Part shown: positions 24,781 through 35,930 of the stretch, piece after piece | How positions within the stretch are numbered: position 1 is the stretch's first letter | Layout of the letters: each line of letters starts with the position of its first letter | Source of the DNA: Dillenia suffruticosa | Taxonomy: Eukaryota > Streptophyta > Magnoliopsida > Dilleniales > Dilleniaceae | Length of the DNA stretch: 64,000 bases | Reading direction: 5' to 3' | NCBI GenBank assembly: GCA_033439265.1 | Contig: JAVTVX010000010.1 | Location: 15,159,490 to 15,223,489, forward strand | The notes under the pieces: model-generated | The model's database searches: none | What the model saw: the letters and a program-made list of their open reading frames with translations, nothing else | Told to the model about the DNA's origin: nothing | Program-made: the position numbers and the translations under genes

Positions 24781-24978
24781 CATGTCTTAGACACCGGTAT
24801 TTGAGATTTCACCCTGATTAATCTGGACCGACCACTGCAGTGAGTCTTTTCAGAGGGTGGGTCTCCCAACAGAGAACGCTCCATACACACGAGAGTCCGA
24901 TACTTATAGCGGGAGTCAAATCTCGGTCATGCTTAAGCGTACTCAACCCTACATCTAATTGAGCAGACCCACATTGGT
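24779..24978 (-). mobile_element. SINE (family A) with (GA)n in place of a poly(A) tail
   Basis: A well-preserved copy: on the minus strand it starts near CCAATGTGGG, has an A-box-like region and a B-box-like GAGATTTGACTCCCGC, and ends at CATGG as the 28-kb copy does. Where other copies have poly(A), this one abuts a (CT)17 tract at 24745-24778, that is (GA)n on the element's strand. Either it inserted into a microsatellite or its tail was replaced by one. Confidence 0.75.
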
Positions 24979-25929
24979 TCTCTCTCCGCACATTTTGACA
25001 TTTCATATGAACGGCAATCATGCTATTCAAATCAAACAATAATTGTATTCTTGGATGTGTGTTATTTATCATTATCCTGTTTTTATATAGTTTACGCACA
25101 ATATTATTTTCATCGAACAATCAAACAATTACAAGTGATATAAAGATTTTATATGCATGTCACTCTTCTTTTTAACTCTGAATTTCATAACTTAAACCAA
25201 TTATTGCAATTGGTGTGGCCATGCCATGTGACATTCAAGATTTCTACTCTGTTGCAGATATGATTTTATTCTATTATTCCCCAAAACCTCTAAAACATGC
25301 AATAATTTTCAGTCATACATATGAACATAATAATTGATTTCTTTAACTTTTACTTATTAAAAATAAAATCTACACTCCTTGCAACAAGTGCTTCATTTTA
25401 GATAATTAACCTAAATTGTACAAAATAATTGTGCCTTAAAATTTTAGTTAAAAGAATGCTAGAGAACTATAATTCCAATTATTGTTGGACATGATCGGTT
25501 GATATACTAATGTCTATCTGGTTCAGTGGTTGGATGCTGATATTTTTTAAACAAAATCTCGGATATGATTTTGCATATGACGAAAACAAGTGTCGGGAGA
25601 GATTTGCCCTTTAAAGATCTCAACTTGACTCGAATCGAATTTAATTGAATTTAATATAGTTACTTAATACTATGATTTATAAAAAAGGAAAAAAGGCATG
25701 ATCAGCTAACTAATTTATACACACATGGATTTTATACCAAAAATTCAAAGAGGAAAGAATAATTTGACATTTCCACAAATTGGAACCAGGTTACCGTATA
25801 TAATAAACAAGTATTATTGCAACATATGATCCCCGGGGGGGGGAGGTGAATTCTTCTACGGATCGCTTAGCAACTCTGCACCGTAGTATTACAAGAGAGC
25901 CCCCAGTTTGCACCAACATTAGAGGAAGA

Positions 25930-26295
25930 TTAATCTCTCTCCTCCCATCTCTCAGCCAAAATCCTCTCAAGCTCGACTGGTCTACAAGGGACGGTCAGTG
26001 CACCTTCATGATCAAAACCATACACTTCAGCTGATTGTTCAAGTAGTCTCAAAAAACCAGGATGTGTTAGATAACTCAATGGCACCACAAATCTTTTGGG
26101 CTCGTTAATGTCATCCACAGCAATCACTGCAAAGTGACCTTCTTTTACATCCTCTGGAACATAATTTGTCTCACAATCTTCGAAATTTGTCCATGATTTT
26201 TTCACTAGTGAGAGACTCTTTTGCAACACCTCTACTACAATTTTGAGATTCACAATGCCATTTTTCTTCTTAGCATTGCTTCTATGCCTAGCCAT
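25930..26295 (-). CDS. SAUR-family auxin-responsive protein
   Basis: A single intronless 121-aa frame, as usual for SAUR genes. A basic N-terminus is followed by the SAUR core: VPEDVKEGHFAVIAVDD, then PKRFVVPLSYLTHPGFLRLL, then EQSAEVYGFDHEGALTVPC and a short acidic tail. SAUR proteins are small, auxin-induced regulators of cell expansion that in the studied members inhibit PP2C.D phosphatases at the plasma membrane; that role is family knowledge, not visible here. The frame is open upstream to 26397, but the TATA box at 26397-26406 overlaps that longer start, so the methionine at 26295 (MARHRSNA) is chosen. The exact SAUR number is not assigned. Confidence 0.92.
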   Translation of the reverse strand: MARHRSNAKKKNGIVNLKIVVEVLQKSLSLVKKSWTNFEDCETNYVPEDVKEGHFAVIAVDDINEPKRFVVPLSYLTHPGFLRLLEQSAEVYGFDHEGALTVPCRPVELERILAERWEERD

Positions 26296-26396
26296 ATTTT
26301 GCACGCCCCTTTTTTTGGGAAGGGGTTGGGGGGTGTTGTAGTTTTGGGTAATGTGTATATGCTTTGAGTGTGTTACCAACCATATGCCTGTTTGCA

Positions 26397-26406
26397 TTAT
26401 ATATAG
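26397..26406 (-). promoter_or_regulatory. TATA box of the SAUR gene
   Basis: The minus strand reads CTATATATAA, about 100 bp upstream of the chosen SAUR start at 26295. It fixes transcription start near 26370 and so excludes the upstream in-frame ATG at 26397. Confidence 0.7.
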
Positions 26407-27829
26407 TCAGCGAAAGGAGAGTCGGAGAGAGAAGGCGTATGGTTGCCTTGCGGGAGAGAGGGAGAGAATGAGCAAAAAAGGACGTGGGTCAGACTGACAT
26501 TGGTGTAAATATGGGAGACCGGTGCATGTGATTGAACCGTCCTAGAGTTCATGTAACCTATGAAACGTCCCTTTAGATAGTCTTGTCAAGTCTTTACAAT
26601 TTATCAATGTTATTGTCATTAGCTGTGGCAGCCCCTTCCTTTCAACTTACTCAAAATTGTTTGAATTGGCTTCCTCCTCTCGCTTACATAACCTACAATT
26701 GTTGTTAAGAGAATCATGGGCGATTATGCTTATCCCTTTCTTTTAATTCTTGCACACGACATACTTACAAATTTGTGTTAAGAAAATATTAAATATAACA
26801 CACAAGGGGTATAGAGAGACCGGAGTTATAATTTTCAAAAACATAAATAATTTATTTGAAGAATTCCAATGGCATTTTCAAAATATTGAACTGTATTTCT
26901 TAAAATTTTAATTTTTTTTAAAATATTTTTAACTGTATTTACTGAAATATCATAAAAAATATACACAATAATTTTTATTTTTTAATTTGGGGAGATGGGG
27001 ATTTTTTTTAACAATACTACCTATTAAGTCAGTTCTAATTTTATAACAAGAATCATCAGCTACCCCATAATTAGCCTCAAATTAGAAGTGCAAGAGGCGA
27101 CGATAGGGCATGATAGTTAGCCATGCATTCCAAGGTATTATTTTTATGCAGATTGTTCAGAGAAAATACAATATGTATTAGGCAAGCACATAAAAAGAAA
27201 TCACCACTCCTCCATAGCTATGCCCCGTCTCTCTACCTTCAAAATTTTAATTATAAAAGTGCAAAAGTCAAGTCATATGGGACTATTTTTTTTTTTTAAT
27301 AAAGTCAATATTCAATATAATTTTTTACAAGCCAAACTATATGGTTTATTTTCTTTTAATTCAAACATTCGAATTAGTTCTTATGTGGTAGGGCTCCACA
27401 CAAGTGCTTTGGGAATATATGTCCATTAAGGCATGATCAACGTTACGATGAAGTACTCTTGTTGTTTGCTTTGCAATTTTCTTAACAATGGGTTTTGATG
27501 TTTTCGCTGGAAACAACATTGGAGAAAATTGGAAAACATCAATGGTACGATAATCACACAGGGTCACATGCAGTTGCATGGTGCACATTACAGAAAAATG
27601 TACCCATATGATCATGACCATAAAACTAGCTACAACCTCCAAGCGGACGGCCGAGCCAATGTTCGATCAAACAGAAGAAAACAGACAATTATTTTTATTA
27701 TAATTATTAGAAAAAAAGAACAATGGTATGGCAAGGGCAACACCTACACACACTCACTTTATGACTTTATGACACAAATGATCACGTTGAAGTTATCATC
27801 AGCGAATCGACTAATAAATAAAGATATCA

Positions 27830-27976
27830 AATCTTTTAATTAAATTTAAAATTTAAAATTTAAAAATAAAAATAAAAAAAAATTATTAAGAGAACTTTTT
27901 CTAAATTGAGACCGATAATACTCAAATTAAATTAATAAAAATATAATTTTGAATATCGATTAGTTATAAAAAAAAT
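27830..27976 (+). mobile_element. Probable decayed SINE (family A)
   Basis: A plus-strand copy judged from the block caaattaaattaataaaaat followed by tttgaatatcgatta and an A-rich tail at about 27968. The 5' half has turned into simple AT-rich sequence; the boundaries are approximate. Confidence 0.4.
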
Positions 27977-28220
27977 TATTATTCATGAAAACAATTATCT
28001 CTCTCTCTCTCTAAATCAGCATAAACTCACAAGATTTTATAACCTATGTTTTTATTGTTGAGTGAAATAATTTCTATGCAAACATTATTGTTAAATCTTA
28101 AAATTAAAATTTAAAGCATTGTGGGCAGAGTTGTCCACGTGGGCAGGCGGCCTCAGCTCGGTTGAGCTGAAGAAATAGGGGGCCCCAGCTAAGCCCTATT
28201 GCCAATTTTAACCCAATAAT

Positions 28221-28435
28221 TTTTTTTTTTTTTGGTACCATGGATACCGTCCGTTATCCAGAGATTCGTCTCAATTAATCTAAACCGACTGCTACAGTTG
28301 CGCCTTTCAGAAGGCTGGTTTCCCAACGGAGAATTTTCTATACATATGAGGGCCTGATACTTCCAGCGAAAGTCGAACCTCGGTCATACTTAAGAGTACT
28401 CAACCCCATCTCCAGTTGAGTCAACCCACATTGGT
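28221..28435 (-). mobile_element. SINE (family A), best-preserved copy, 12-bp TSD
   Basis: A 215-bp minus-strand SINE. On that strand it runs from ACCAATGTGGGTTGACTC (A-box-like region) through GAGGTTCGACTTTCGC (B box of the pol III promoter, near 28367-28381) to CCATGGTACC and a poly(A) tail (poly-T at 28221-28233). It is flanked by ACCCAATAATTT at 28211-28222 and 28436-28447, partly merged with the tail. The A and B boxes show that the family derives from a tRNA. I cannot name the family. Confidence 0.88.
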
Positions 28436-29039
28436 ACCCAATAATTTATTTACTTTATACATTTTTTTGGTTAATCTCCTTTGTGTCCTTCGAAAAATGT
28501 TAGATAGTACAGAATTATATGGAATTAATTTAATCAAAGTTATTATTAATTTTTGAAGTATAAAAATAGTCATCGCATGAAAAATTCTTCTATTTTTTTT
28601 TTGTTTTTTAAAAAATAGGCCGGCCTGGCGCAGCACAGCCCTAAACAGGCTTAGGAGACACGGGCTGGGGGCTTTTACTATATGGGCTCAAAAAGTAAGC
28701 CTGGGAATATAAGAACTTGTGTAACAAACAGGTTTTTATTTTATTTTATTATTATTATTTTTTTTTAACTAAGTTTACTGTAGCCTTCCAAATAAATTAG
28801 ATAGATGTTAAATATGTGCATCTTTTGGTTACTAATCATTGGCTGCAAATATATATATATATATATATATTAGTCCCTGAATAAAACCTTCACATATTTT
28901 TTTCTTTTCATAAAAGTGCAGGTGGTGGGGGTGGGGCACTGGCCATTGGGCTCTTTCGTAGGAGTTTGGGTTGGGCCCCCACGGCCCGAATGTGGATGAT
29001 GAAAAGTTCAGTCAAGGGGCCCATTTTTGCAAAACAAAA

Positions 29040-29243
29040 ATTTTTTTTGATACTATGTTTTGGATATTGCCCAGTATGCTGGGTTTCGTCTTGATTAATC
29101 CGAACCGACCGTTACAGTGGCTCTTTTCGGAAGGCGGGTCTCCTAACTGGGAACACTTCATATACATGAGGGTCCGATACTTTTAATAAAAGTCAAATTT
29201 CGATCATATTTAAAAATATTCAACCTCACGTTCAATTTGTTAA
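29040..29243 (-). mobile_element. SINE (family A) with 15-bp TSD
   Basis: A 204-bp minus-strand copy with a T-run at its left edge, flanked by TTTTGCAAAACAAAA (29025-29039) and TTTTGCATAACAAAA (29244-29258), one mismatch. Its core matches the 24.8-kb and 28.2-kb copies more closely than the others, so these three look like one younger subfamily. Confidence 0.85.
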
Positions 29244-31017
29244 TTTTGCATAACAAAATCTACAAAACAAAATCTTCACATGCAATTGCTCTCTCTAGCC
29301 TTCCTCACTGTAGCGCCCGCCAAACCCTATTGGGTTGAGTTGAGCTGGAAAGCACCTCCCAAAAAGCACACGGTCGGAGCATGATGATGTGGGCATGTTC
29401 TTTGGCTATTATTAGATGTCATCTTTCTCTCCCTTTTCTCTCATAGGCAAGCATATTTGCAGGTCCAGGACGGTTCAAGTAATAGAATTTTTTTATTTTC
29501 TTTCTTCTTTTTTTGATTTAAATCTGGTTAATTATATCTTATTGTATCAAAAATAAAAAAATAAAAACATATTTGCGGGAGTTAATGTTGGCAACATCTT
29601 CCAATTTTATATTTTAGTAATATACTAGAGAAATCTGAAATGCAGAGTTCAACGTTATCATGGTAGGCGTTGGGACCCCGCATGGTTGTATTATGCGACA
29701 AAATGTTTTGCTGGTAAGTATCTTGGTTGGCTTCTTCAGGTCTAATATCTGCAGGAATTTTTGGGATCCTCTCCTGTTTTCCTTTCCACTTTCCTTTTGG
29801 GTCTTTTCCGTGTTTCGAGTTTTTCTGCCTTCACCTTTTCCCCAGGGTCCCTTCATCTCTGATTATCCTCTCCCTGTTGAGTCGAGTCTTCTTCCTCAAG
29901 CGGAGCCCGTTGAGAGTCTGAAACTCGTAAAGGATAGCGATCCCTGTGAGACAATGGTAGAAATTTATCTTCTTTTTACTTAAAAAATTCTTTAAACTAT
30001 TGCGGCTTAATTCAAAATTTTATATTAAGGGGCAAAATTTGAACATATTATAATTTAAAAAATAAATAAATAATATTTTAAAAGATATTAACAAATATTG
30101 TTAAGATTTTTAACAATATTCATATAATTATAGCAATGTTTGTACAATCTAATGATATTTATTAAATTACCTTAACAAGTATATATATTAAATTTTATTT
30201 TATTTTTTAAATTTAGGGGCAGCTTCCCTCTTAGTTGCCTCTGGTTCCTTTTTTCATTTAAAAAGAAATTATAAATTTTAATGAGTGAAAAAAATTACAG
30301 ACATTTGTTTACACCAAACTAAAATTCTTATTTAAAAGACCTTAAACTTATTATGTAAATAAAACCATTGTGCTCGAAAATTTTAAAATTACATCGAAAA
30401 AAAAATACTTATTATCCATAAAATTTCTCAATTTTACATCCAAACACCTTCTGTACTTATCATCTTGACTTGTTCACTTATTGTTGATGGATTAGCAACG
30501 CCTTGACCAAATGCCTTCTATCCTACTCCATACACGCACTTGAGAAAACCTGGAAAAGGCCCTGAGAACCCGTGCTAAGGGGGACTACAATATTATATAT
30601 ATATACTAAAACCCAAAAAAAAATATATTATATATATACTAGAAGTCATAATGAGAGAGATGAATATTATAATTTTAAGAAGTAAAAAAATATATTAAAG
30701 TTTTAATTATATATAATAAATTTTTCTTAAAATTTCCGATCTGGGTCAACCTTGCCTGCTCCTAGTTTTAAAGATTTGCACAAAAAATTTAACGGATAAT
30801 TCTACGAAATCCAGGAGACAGATATGACGCTTTCCTTTTTGTTTCTTTATTGTGCTTAAAATGAGAAGAAAGGAAGATAATGGAAGGTAGAGTTTTCACT
30901 AGCTTCACATCACCATAATCAGATAGAACCCCCGGAGCATCTCTCGAGAACGAAATTCAAAATTCCTGAGACTAAATAAATCTCAAACTCCTGAGCCGAT
31001 GAAAATACTTTAAATAC

Positions 31018-31090
31018 GTTGGCAAGGGATCACTGTCCCCTCCCCAACCCATATCCGAAGTTCAAGTCTCTATATCACCAAAAAAAAAAA
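31018..31090 (+). mobile_element. Short tRNA-type SINE (family B) with about 17-bp TSD
   Basis: A 73-bp plus-strand element with a C-rich middle, a B-box-like GAAGTTCAAGTCTC near 31056-31070 and an A11 tail. Flanks are gaaaatactttaaatac (31001-31017) and gaaaatacttttaaatac (31091-31108), a duplication differing by one T. It shares the C/G-rich TCCCCAACCC block with the copy at 35843-35930. Confidence 0.75.
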
Positions 31091-32128
31091 GAAAATACTT
31101 TTAAATACCTTATAATTAGACCAATATGGGGTTGACATGGCCATGCATCAGCGATTTAAACGAAGTATTCAAAGGACTCAAAATTTTAGTGAACTTGTGA
31201 CAGTGGGGACGAAACTTGTCTACAAAAGCTCATGAATGATAGTGAACAGCCCCCCCCCCCACCCCTTCAAATAATTGAAAAAGGGCCGTGATCTTTTGAC
31301 CTATTGCTATCAATGGGTTGGCACTATCAAATGTCAGCAACTTTTCACGTGAAAAGGACAGAATTGGTCCTAAATCAAGATGCTAGAGAAACAGCGAGGA
31401 AGGAAAAAATATTCTCATCAAATTAACAAAAGTACATCGGGATTTAAAGTTGGTGTAGTACCTTATTTTGGGGCAGTAGTCCCAGACTTATGCCACAACA
31501 ACCCGTATGAGTACCGTGGCACCACGTTTCACAACGGAAACCCCCTTTCACTGTACGGAGAGATGCGACAGAAGCAGCAATTCGTTTCTTATAACTATGG
31601 ATAAGGACCTCATAATGCATGATTATAAAGATGTCTAGCTTTGATTTTCAATCGATTTGACTTCTTTTTGCTAGAAAAGTCGAGAGAGAGAGGGGGGGGG
31701 GTGGAGAGAGATATTTTAACCCTTATCAATGATTTCATGTTTTCGATGAAGTCTCCGAGAGTGCAATTTTTCTTAGAATTGATCGAGTTGGGGTATAACT
31801 TATCCTTTTGTTTTCAGACGCTTATACATAACGATAACAAGAGAAATAGAGAGTTCACGCCATTTTGTTACCTGAACACCGGGTGTTATCATCATGAAAA
31901 GAGCAGAAAGTCCGAGAAGAAAACCGCGTAATGGCCAGTGACATTTTTCCTGTCTTTGGGGACCGAGTGCAACGCTATGCTATTTCCAACTTGAAAATAA
32001 AATAATTCTGATTCTCTGTCTGGCCACAATTTAATCAAGCGACGTCACCCCCCAATATGTGAACAAAACGATTAGTGAACTGTGGGGTTACCTCAAAGAA
32101 AAAGTACCAAGAAAGACAAGAAAGGTAC

Positions 32129-32310
32129 ATTTTTACCTGTTACATCTTCCATGAAAGCGCTCTCTTGAGCCTGTGCAGCCACTACATGCCTTACATCAAC
32201 AAGATAAACATCAGCACTTCCCAATTTAACCGCTTCTGCATCAGAAAGTCCCAGATCCGATCTACTTTTGGCTCCAGTTTCAGACCATCCAACAGCCCCA
32301 AGTCGTGTCT
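32129..32310 (-). CDS. Unidentified exon-like coding fragment
   Basis: The frame reads RLGAVGWSETGAKSRSDLGL then SDAEAVKLGSADVYLVDVRH and VVAAQAQESAFMEDVT, a protein-like composition with no low complexity. It sits between a possible acceptor (ggataggcag) and a donor (GTAACAG/GTAAAAATG). I do not recognise the protein and found no neighbouring exons in phase. It lies about 580 bp beyond the dolichol kinase stop on the same strand, so it could be an exon of a separate gene, a displaced gene fragment or an alternative 3' exon. The exact ends are uncertain. Confidence 0.3.
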
Positions 32311-33829
32311 GCCTATCCAATCCAGAGCATGTGTAGGTCCGGCCCTTTAGAGAAGACACAACAAAAGGTCTTAAAAGGCGCAGAGGCCTCAAACCCATCT
32401 GGGATTGGAACATTAAATCAAAACAAAAAAACTTTCTCATCAACAAATGCTGAATGAATACCGTATAGTCTCCTGCACCTTAAAAAGATTAGCAGTTACA
32501 TTAATAGAGGTTATCCACAATTACATAGTGATAATAAACACATCCACAGAAAATCGTAATTGAGAAGGTTACAGATGTGGTAAGAAAATTTTCCCATTTT
32601 ATTCAAATACCGATGCCTCACAATCAGGATGATCTTATTTTCCAGTCATATTTGCGGAGCTCTGTTACAAATCTATCCTACCCTGAAATAAGGCACAACA
32701 AATATCTATATTATCTACATAAGTCCAGACTTTGATGATGATGTGCACTAAACTACTATCAATTGCTTTGTATCTACATAACTTCAAAAATTGTAATCCG
32801 TGACATAATGAAAAATTGTAGTTAATTTCCCTAGTGCAGTCTGTAAATTTTTGTCAGTACTTGTATTCTTCAAGTCCCCACCAGCAACATCTACAAACAG
32901 AGAAGACTGTAGAAAACAAGAGGTATGAATGCATTGTCAAGTTGTGCTGTGTAGGCCTCCTCCAACAAGCCGCTTGCAGTCACAGCCCCAAAAAGTGAGA
33001 CCCAGTGCTGCTTATTTGACAACAAACATAACAAGCATTTAACAATCCCATGTGTCACATTCAAAATATTAATCTGAAGCTCAAGCTAATCATATTGAAA
33101 CTGACCTAAGCATTATTGCATAGGTTGGATTAAATTATTAAGCTTTGGCTCGATAATATTCTGTGTACATAGATCTAGAAACAAACGACAAGTCCTTTGA
33201 GCAGATGTCTTCATGTTCCATGTTGTACCCAAAACTAGCAAAATGTTCCAGGCGTTATTATAACTTCTAAAGTAAATTTCTCAAAAATGATTACTTAATT
33301 ATTCCTTGCAGCTGCTGTTACATCACAAAGGTTCTACATCTTTGTGGAGCCAAAACCGTTATATTTATCATGGATCTGCTATTTCTAACAAGGTAGTCCA
33401 GTATCATGTTTGAAAACAATACGCTTTTTGTTTCACAAAAACGCTATGCTCTAGCCTAGACTTTTGAGTGATAAACTGATCATGCAATCATTTGGCACAG
33501 CTCCCTTCATGTTACCAAAATAAAAAGAGTGTTGGAGTTCATATCTTCCCACCATATCTGATGATACTGCTCTGTAACTAGTGTCTTTAAAAGGAAAACT
33601 TGGGCCATTTGACCAATCCCACAGAACCCTACTAAAAGTTTCTGATGAGCTGAGCACAACAAAAGATTGGAAACCTAAGCTAGGATAAAAAGACCCATGA
33701 AAAAAACTCATTTAGGCAATCCAACATGATGCCTAGGAGTTCTTTAACAAGAAACTCTCACTGCTCTTACCACTTCAACCAGAAAAAGGGGGGACGAAAC
33801 CCGAGGCCTCCTCAAAAGAAAAGAAATAG

Positions 33830-33930
33830 CTTCTTTTTTTTTTCATTTTTTTTTTAATAACCAGCCTGTTTCTAGAGCCATAATTCGATTAATCCGGTCC
33901 GAGCGTTATTGGATCCAATTTAGGGGGGTC
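33830..33930 (-). mobile_element. SINE (family A) remnant in dolichol kinase intron 13
   Basis: Two poly-T runs are followed by aattcgattaatccggtccg and attggatccaattta, the family-A 3' core on the minus strand. It is truncated: the tRNA-like half is not present. Confidence 0.5.
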
Positions 33931-35842
33931 TGTCCGTATGCAAACACATGCACAATACCCTAAAAGGAGGATCAAGATAGACATGGAGCATGGAAGCAGA
34001 AACAGTAAAAAAGAAGAAACAAACCTGGGTCAAGATGTATCCAGTTGATGCAAGAAGGGGAAGGAGGACAAAACAAGCAGCCAAAACAGATGTTATACCA
34101 GCAGCAGTACCTTCAACAGTTTTCTCTGGCACGCATAAATTTATTAATTTATTGATTTTTATTTCAACAGGTTGAAGATTAAAAAAGAACTGCAGTATTA
34201 AAAAAAAAGATAATTACTGCCAGTTTTGCTCCAACGAAGAACACCATATTTGTAGCCAACAACTGAAGCCCAAAGTTTGCAGAAACATAATAAAAATCAA
34301 ATTGAGAGAAAGCATAGATAAGGGAATTAGAAAATAATCAACAGGCATATGGAGATTAAAATTAATTAAATTCTGGAGCACTAAACAGCAGGACATGATT
34401 TATTAATCAGAAGTATATAGAAATTAAGGATGAAATGAACTTAAAAAATGGGGAATCTCCGCTTAGTAGTTAAAGAGTATTTTGATCCTTTGCAAGAAGA
34501 TACGCCACAAATGTACCTGCAAAGAGGAGTCTGATACAAGTATTTTGAAGACAAGTATAAGAAGAGAGATATGGATAAAATACTTCTAATTAGAATGAAA
34601 TGGCACTGAAATTGAATTCTAGTGTTGCATAATGCTGACCAATGGGAGATCATAGTTCACAAAACTCCCCTCTACTTATAGGATTAAAGATATTTCTGGA
34701 GTTCAGATTAAAAATATAACTACACAAATTTCACGTAACAAGATACCCCTGGAAGAGAGAAGATATAAATACATTATGTATATTCTCATATTACCCAGAT
34801 TAGGTAAGCTATTTTGCTGATGTTTCGTATAGCATACCAAGAAGGACAGACTAGCACAGGGATATATCTATCCAACAATATCACAAAAAATAGCGTGGCA
34901 ACCAGCACACTCACCATGGTGTCACCTATCCCAAGGCTCAAAATTCCAGCAAAAGGGGCAAGTGGTCGATCATTGAATCCTGAAGACATCCAAATGGGAA
35001 GGGCGCATCCCAGCAAGAGTGAAAAATGGCTGTGTCCAGCAATGATATCCGGAGAAGAAATTAATGCATATTTAGATAAGAAGTATGCAAGTTAATGTTT
35101 AGCTAATATGACAATAAGAAGTTCAGAGTCACGATGGTCTGTAAAGGCATTCATAAATTGATGCACGAGTGGTCCCAAAGGCCATATTTTCCATACCTGT
35201 AAGAAATAATAGAGCTATTCACTGAACCAAAGCATGCCAAGGAGACAACAATGAGATGATGCAAACAATCATAACAAGATCCAAGCAAGTGCAATCAACA
35301 ACAAATGTAAGTGGAAAATTAGCAGACACAAGGAGATATTATTGAATAAAATATATAAGTAGGCTTGTCAAAGGACATTTTGATGGTGCCATTAGGCTAG
35401 ATTATCGTCTTATTTTATCAATGATACTTGTAGTTACATTGTTGGGGTCAAGCAACAATTTGAATTTTAATTCAGTAAAATGTCATTGCTTTGTTGATTA
35501 TTACTTTTGAATGTTGGTGAGGGAGCTTCTCGATGGGACAAATTTCTGCACAAGGAGTGATCTCCATTATCGGCATATATTAGAGAAAACAAGTGTGTAC
35601 ATTCAGTTTCTCATGAATTTTAGTGAAACCCAGATTACATAAGAAATTTCTACATATCCATGTCAAAACTGTAAGTGTTAGGAATGAGCTGATTCTTTGT
35701 TTCTTGTGTATCACTCACGTACAGACTCGCTAAATATGTATGATAATTAGATGAATCTAATTGCAAAAGACAAGGTCAATATGATGCGTATGTAAGCTTT
35801 TAGTGCTGAATTTCAAAATATGCAGGTACATCTCCATATGCT

Positions 35843-35930
35843 CTTTTTTTGTTGGCTGCATAGTGATTTGAACCCTGGATCTCAGGGTTGGGGAGGGGGG
35901 ATTTGACTACTAGACTATCCCCTTGGGGAC
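35843..35930 (-). mobile_element. Short tRNA-type SINE (family B) in dolichol kinase intron 9
   Basis: An 88-bp minus-strand element with a B box AGGGTTCAAATCAC, an A-box-like GATAGTCTAGTAGTC, a CCCCTCCCCAACCC spacer and a short A7 tail. It is flanked by GTACATCTCCATATGCT (35826-35842) and GTACTTCTCCATATGCT (35931-35947), one mismatch in 17. The compact tRNA-head-plus-tail structure and shared spacer group it with 31018-31090. Confidence 0.8.

Larger units (their letters stand above)
23233..25929. other. Intergenic: ABCF1 3' flank and repeats
   Basis: After the ABCF1 3' UTR there is no supported gene. It contains two SINE copies (23812-23995 and 24779-24978), a (CT)n tract at 24745-24778 and a C/G homopolymer run near 25832. 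Open frames here are short and lie within repeats. Confidence 0.6.
26407..32890. other. Intergenic with SINEs and one exon-like frame
   Basis: No complete gene. It holds family-A SINEs (about 27830-27976, 28221-28435, 29040-29243), a short tRNA-type SINE (31018-31090), (TA)n and AT-rich tracts, a poly-C run near 31251 and an unidentified exon-like frame at 32129-32310. The 107-codon frame at 29660-29983 has no recognisable domain and is not called. Confidence 0.6.

Noticed and set aside
29660-29983. A 107-codon plus-strand frame
   Set aside because: No recognisable domain, strong F/L/S bias from a pyrimidine-rich stretch, no exon partners or promoter motif.
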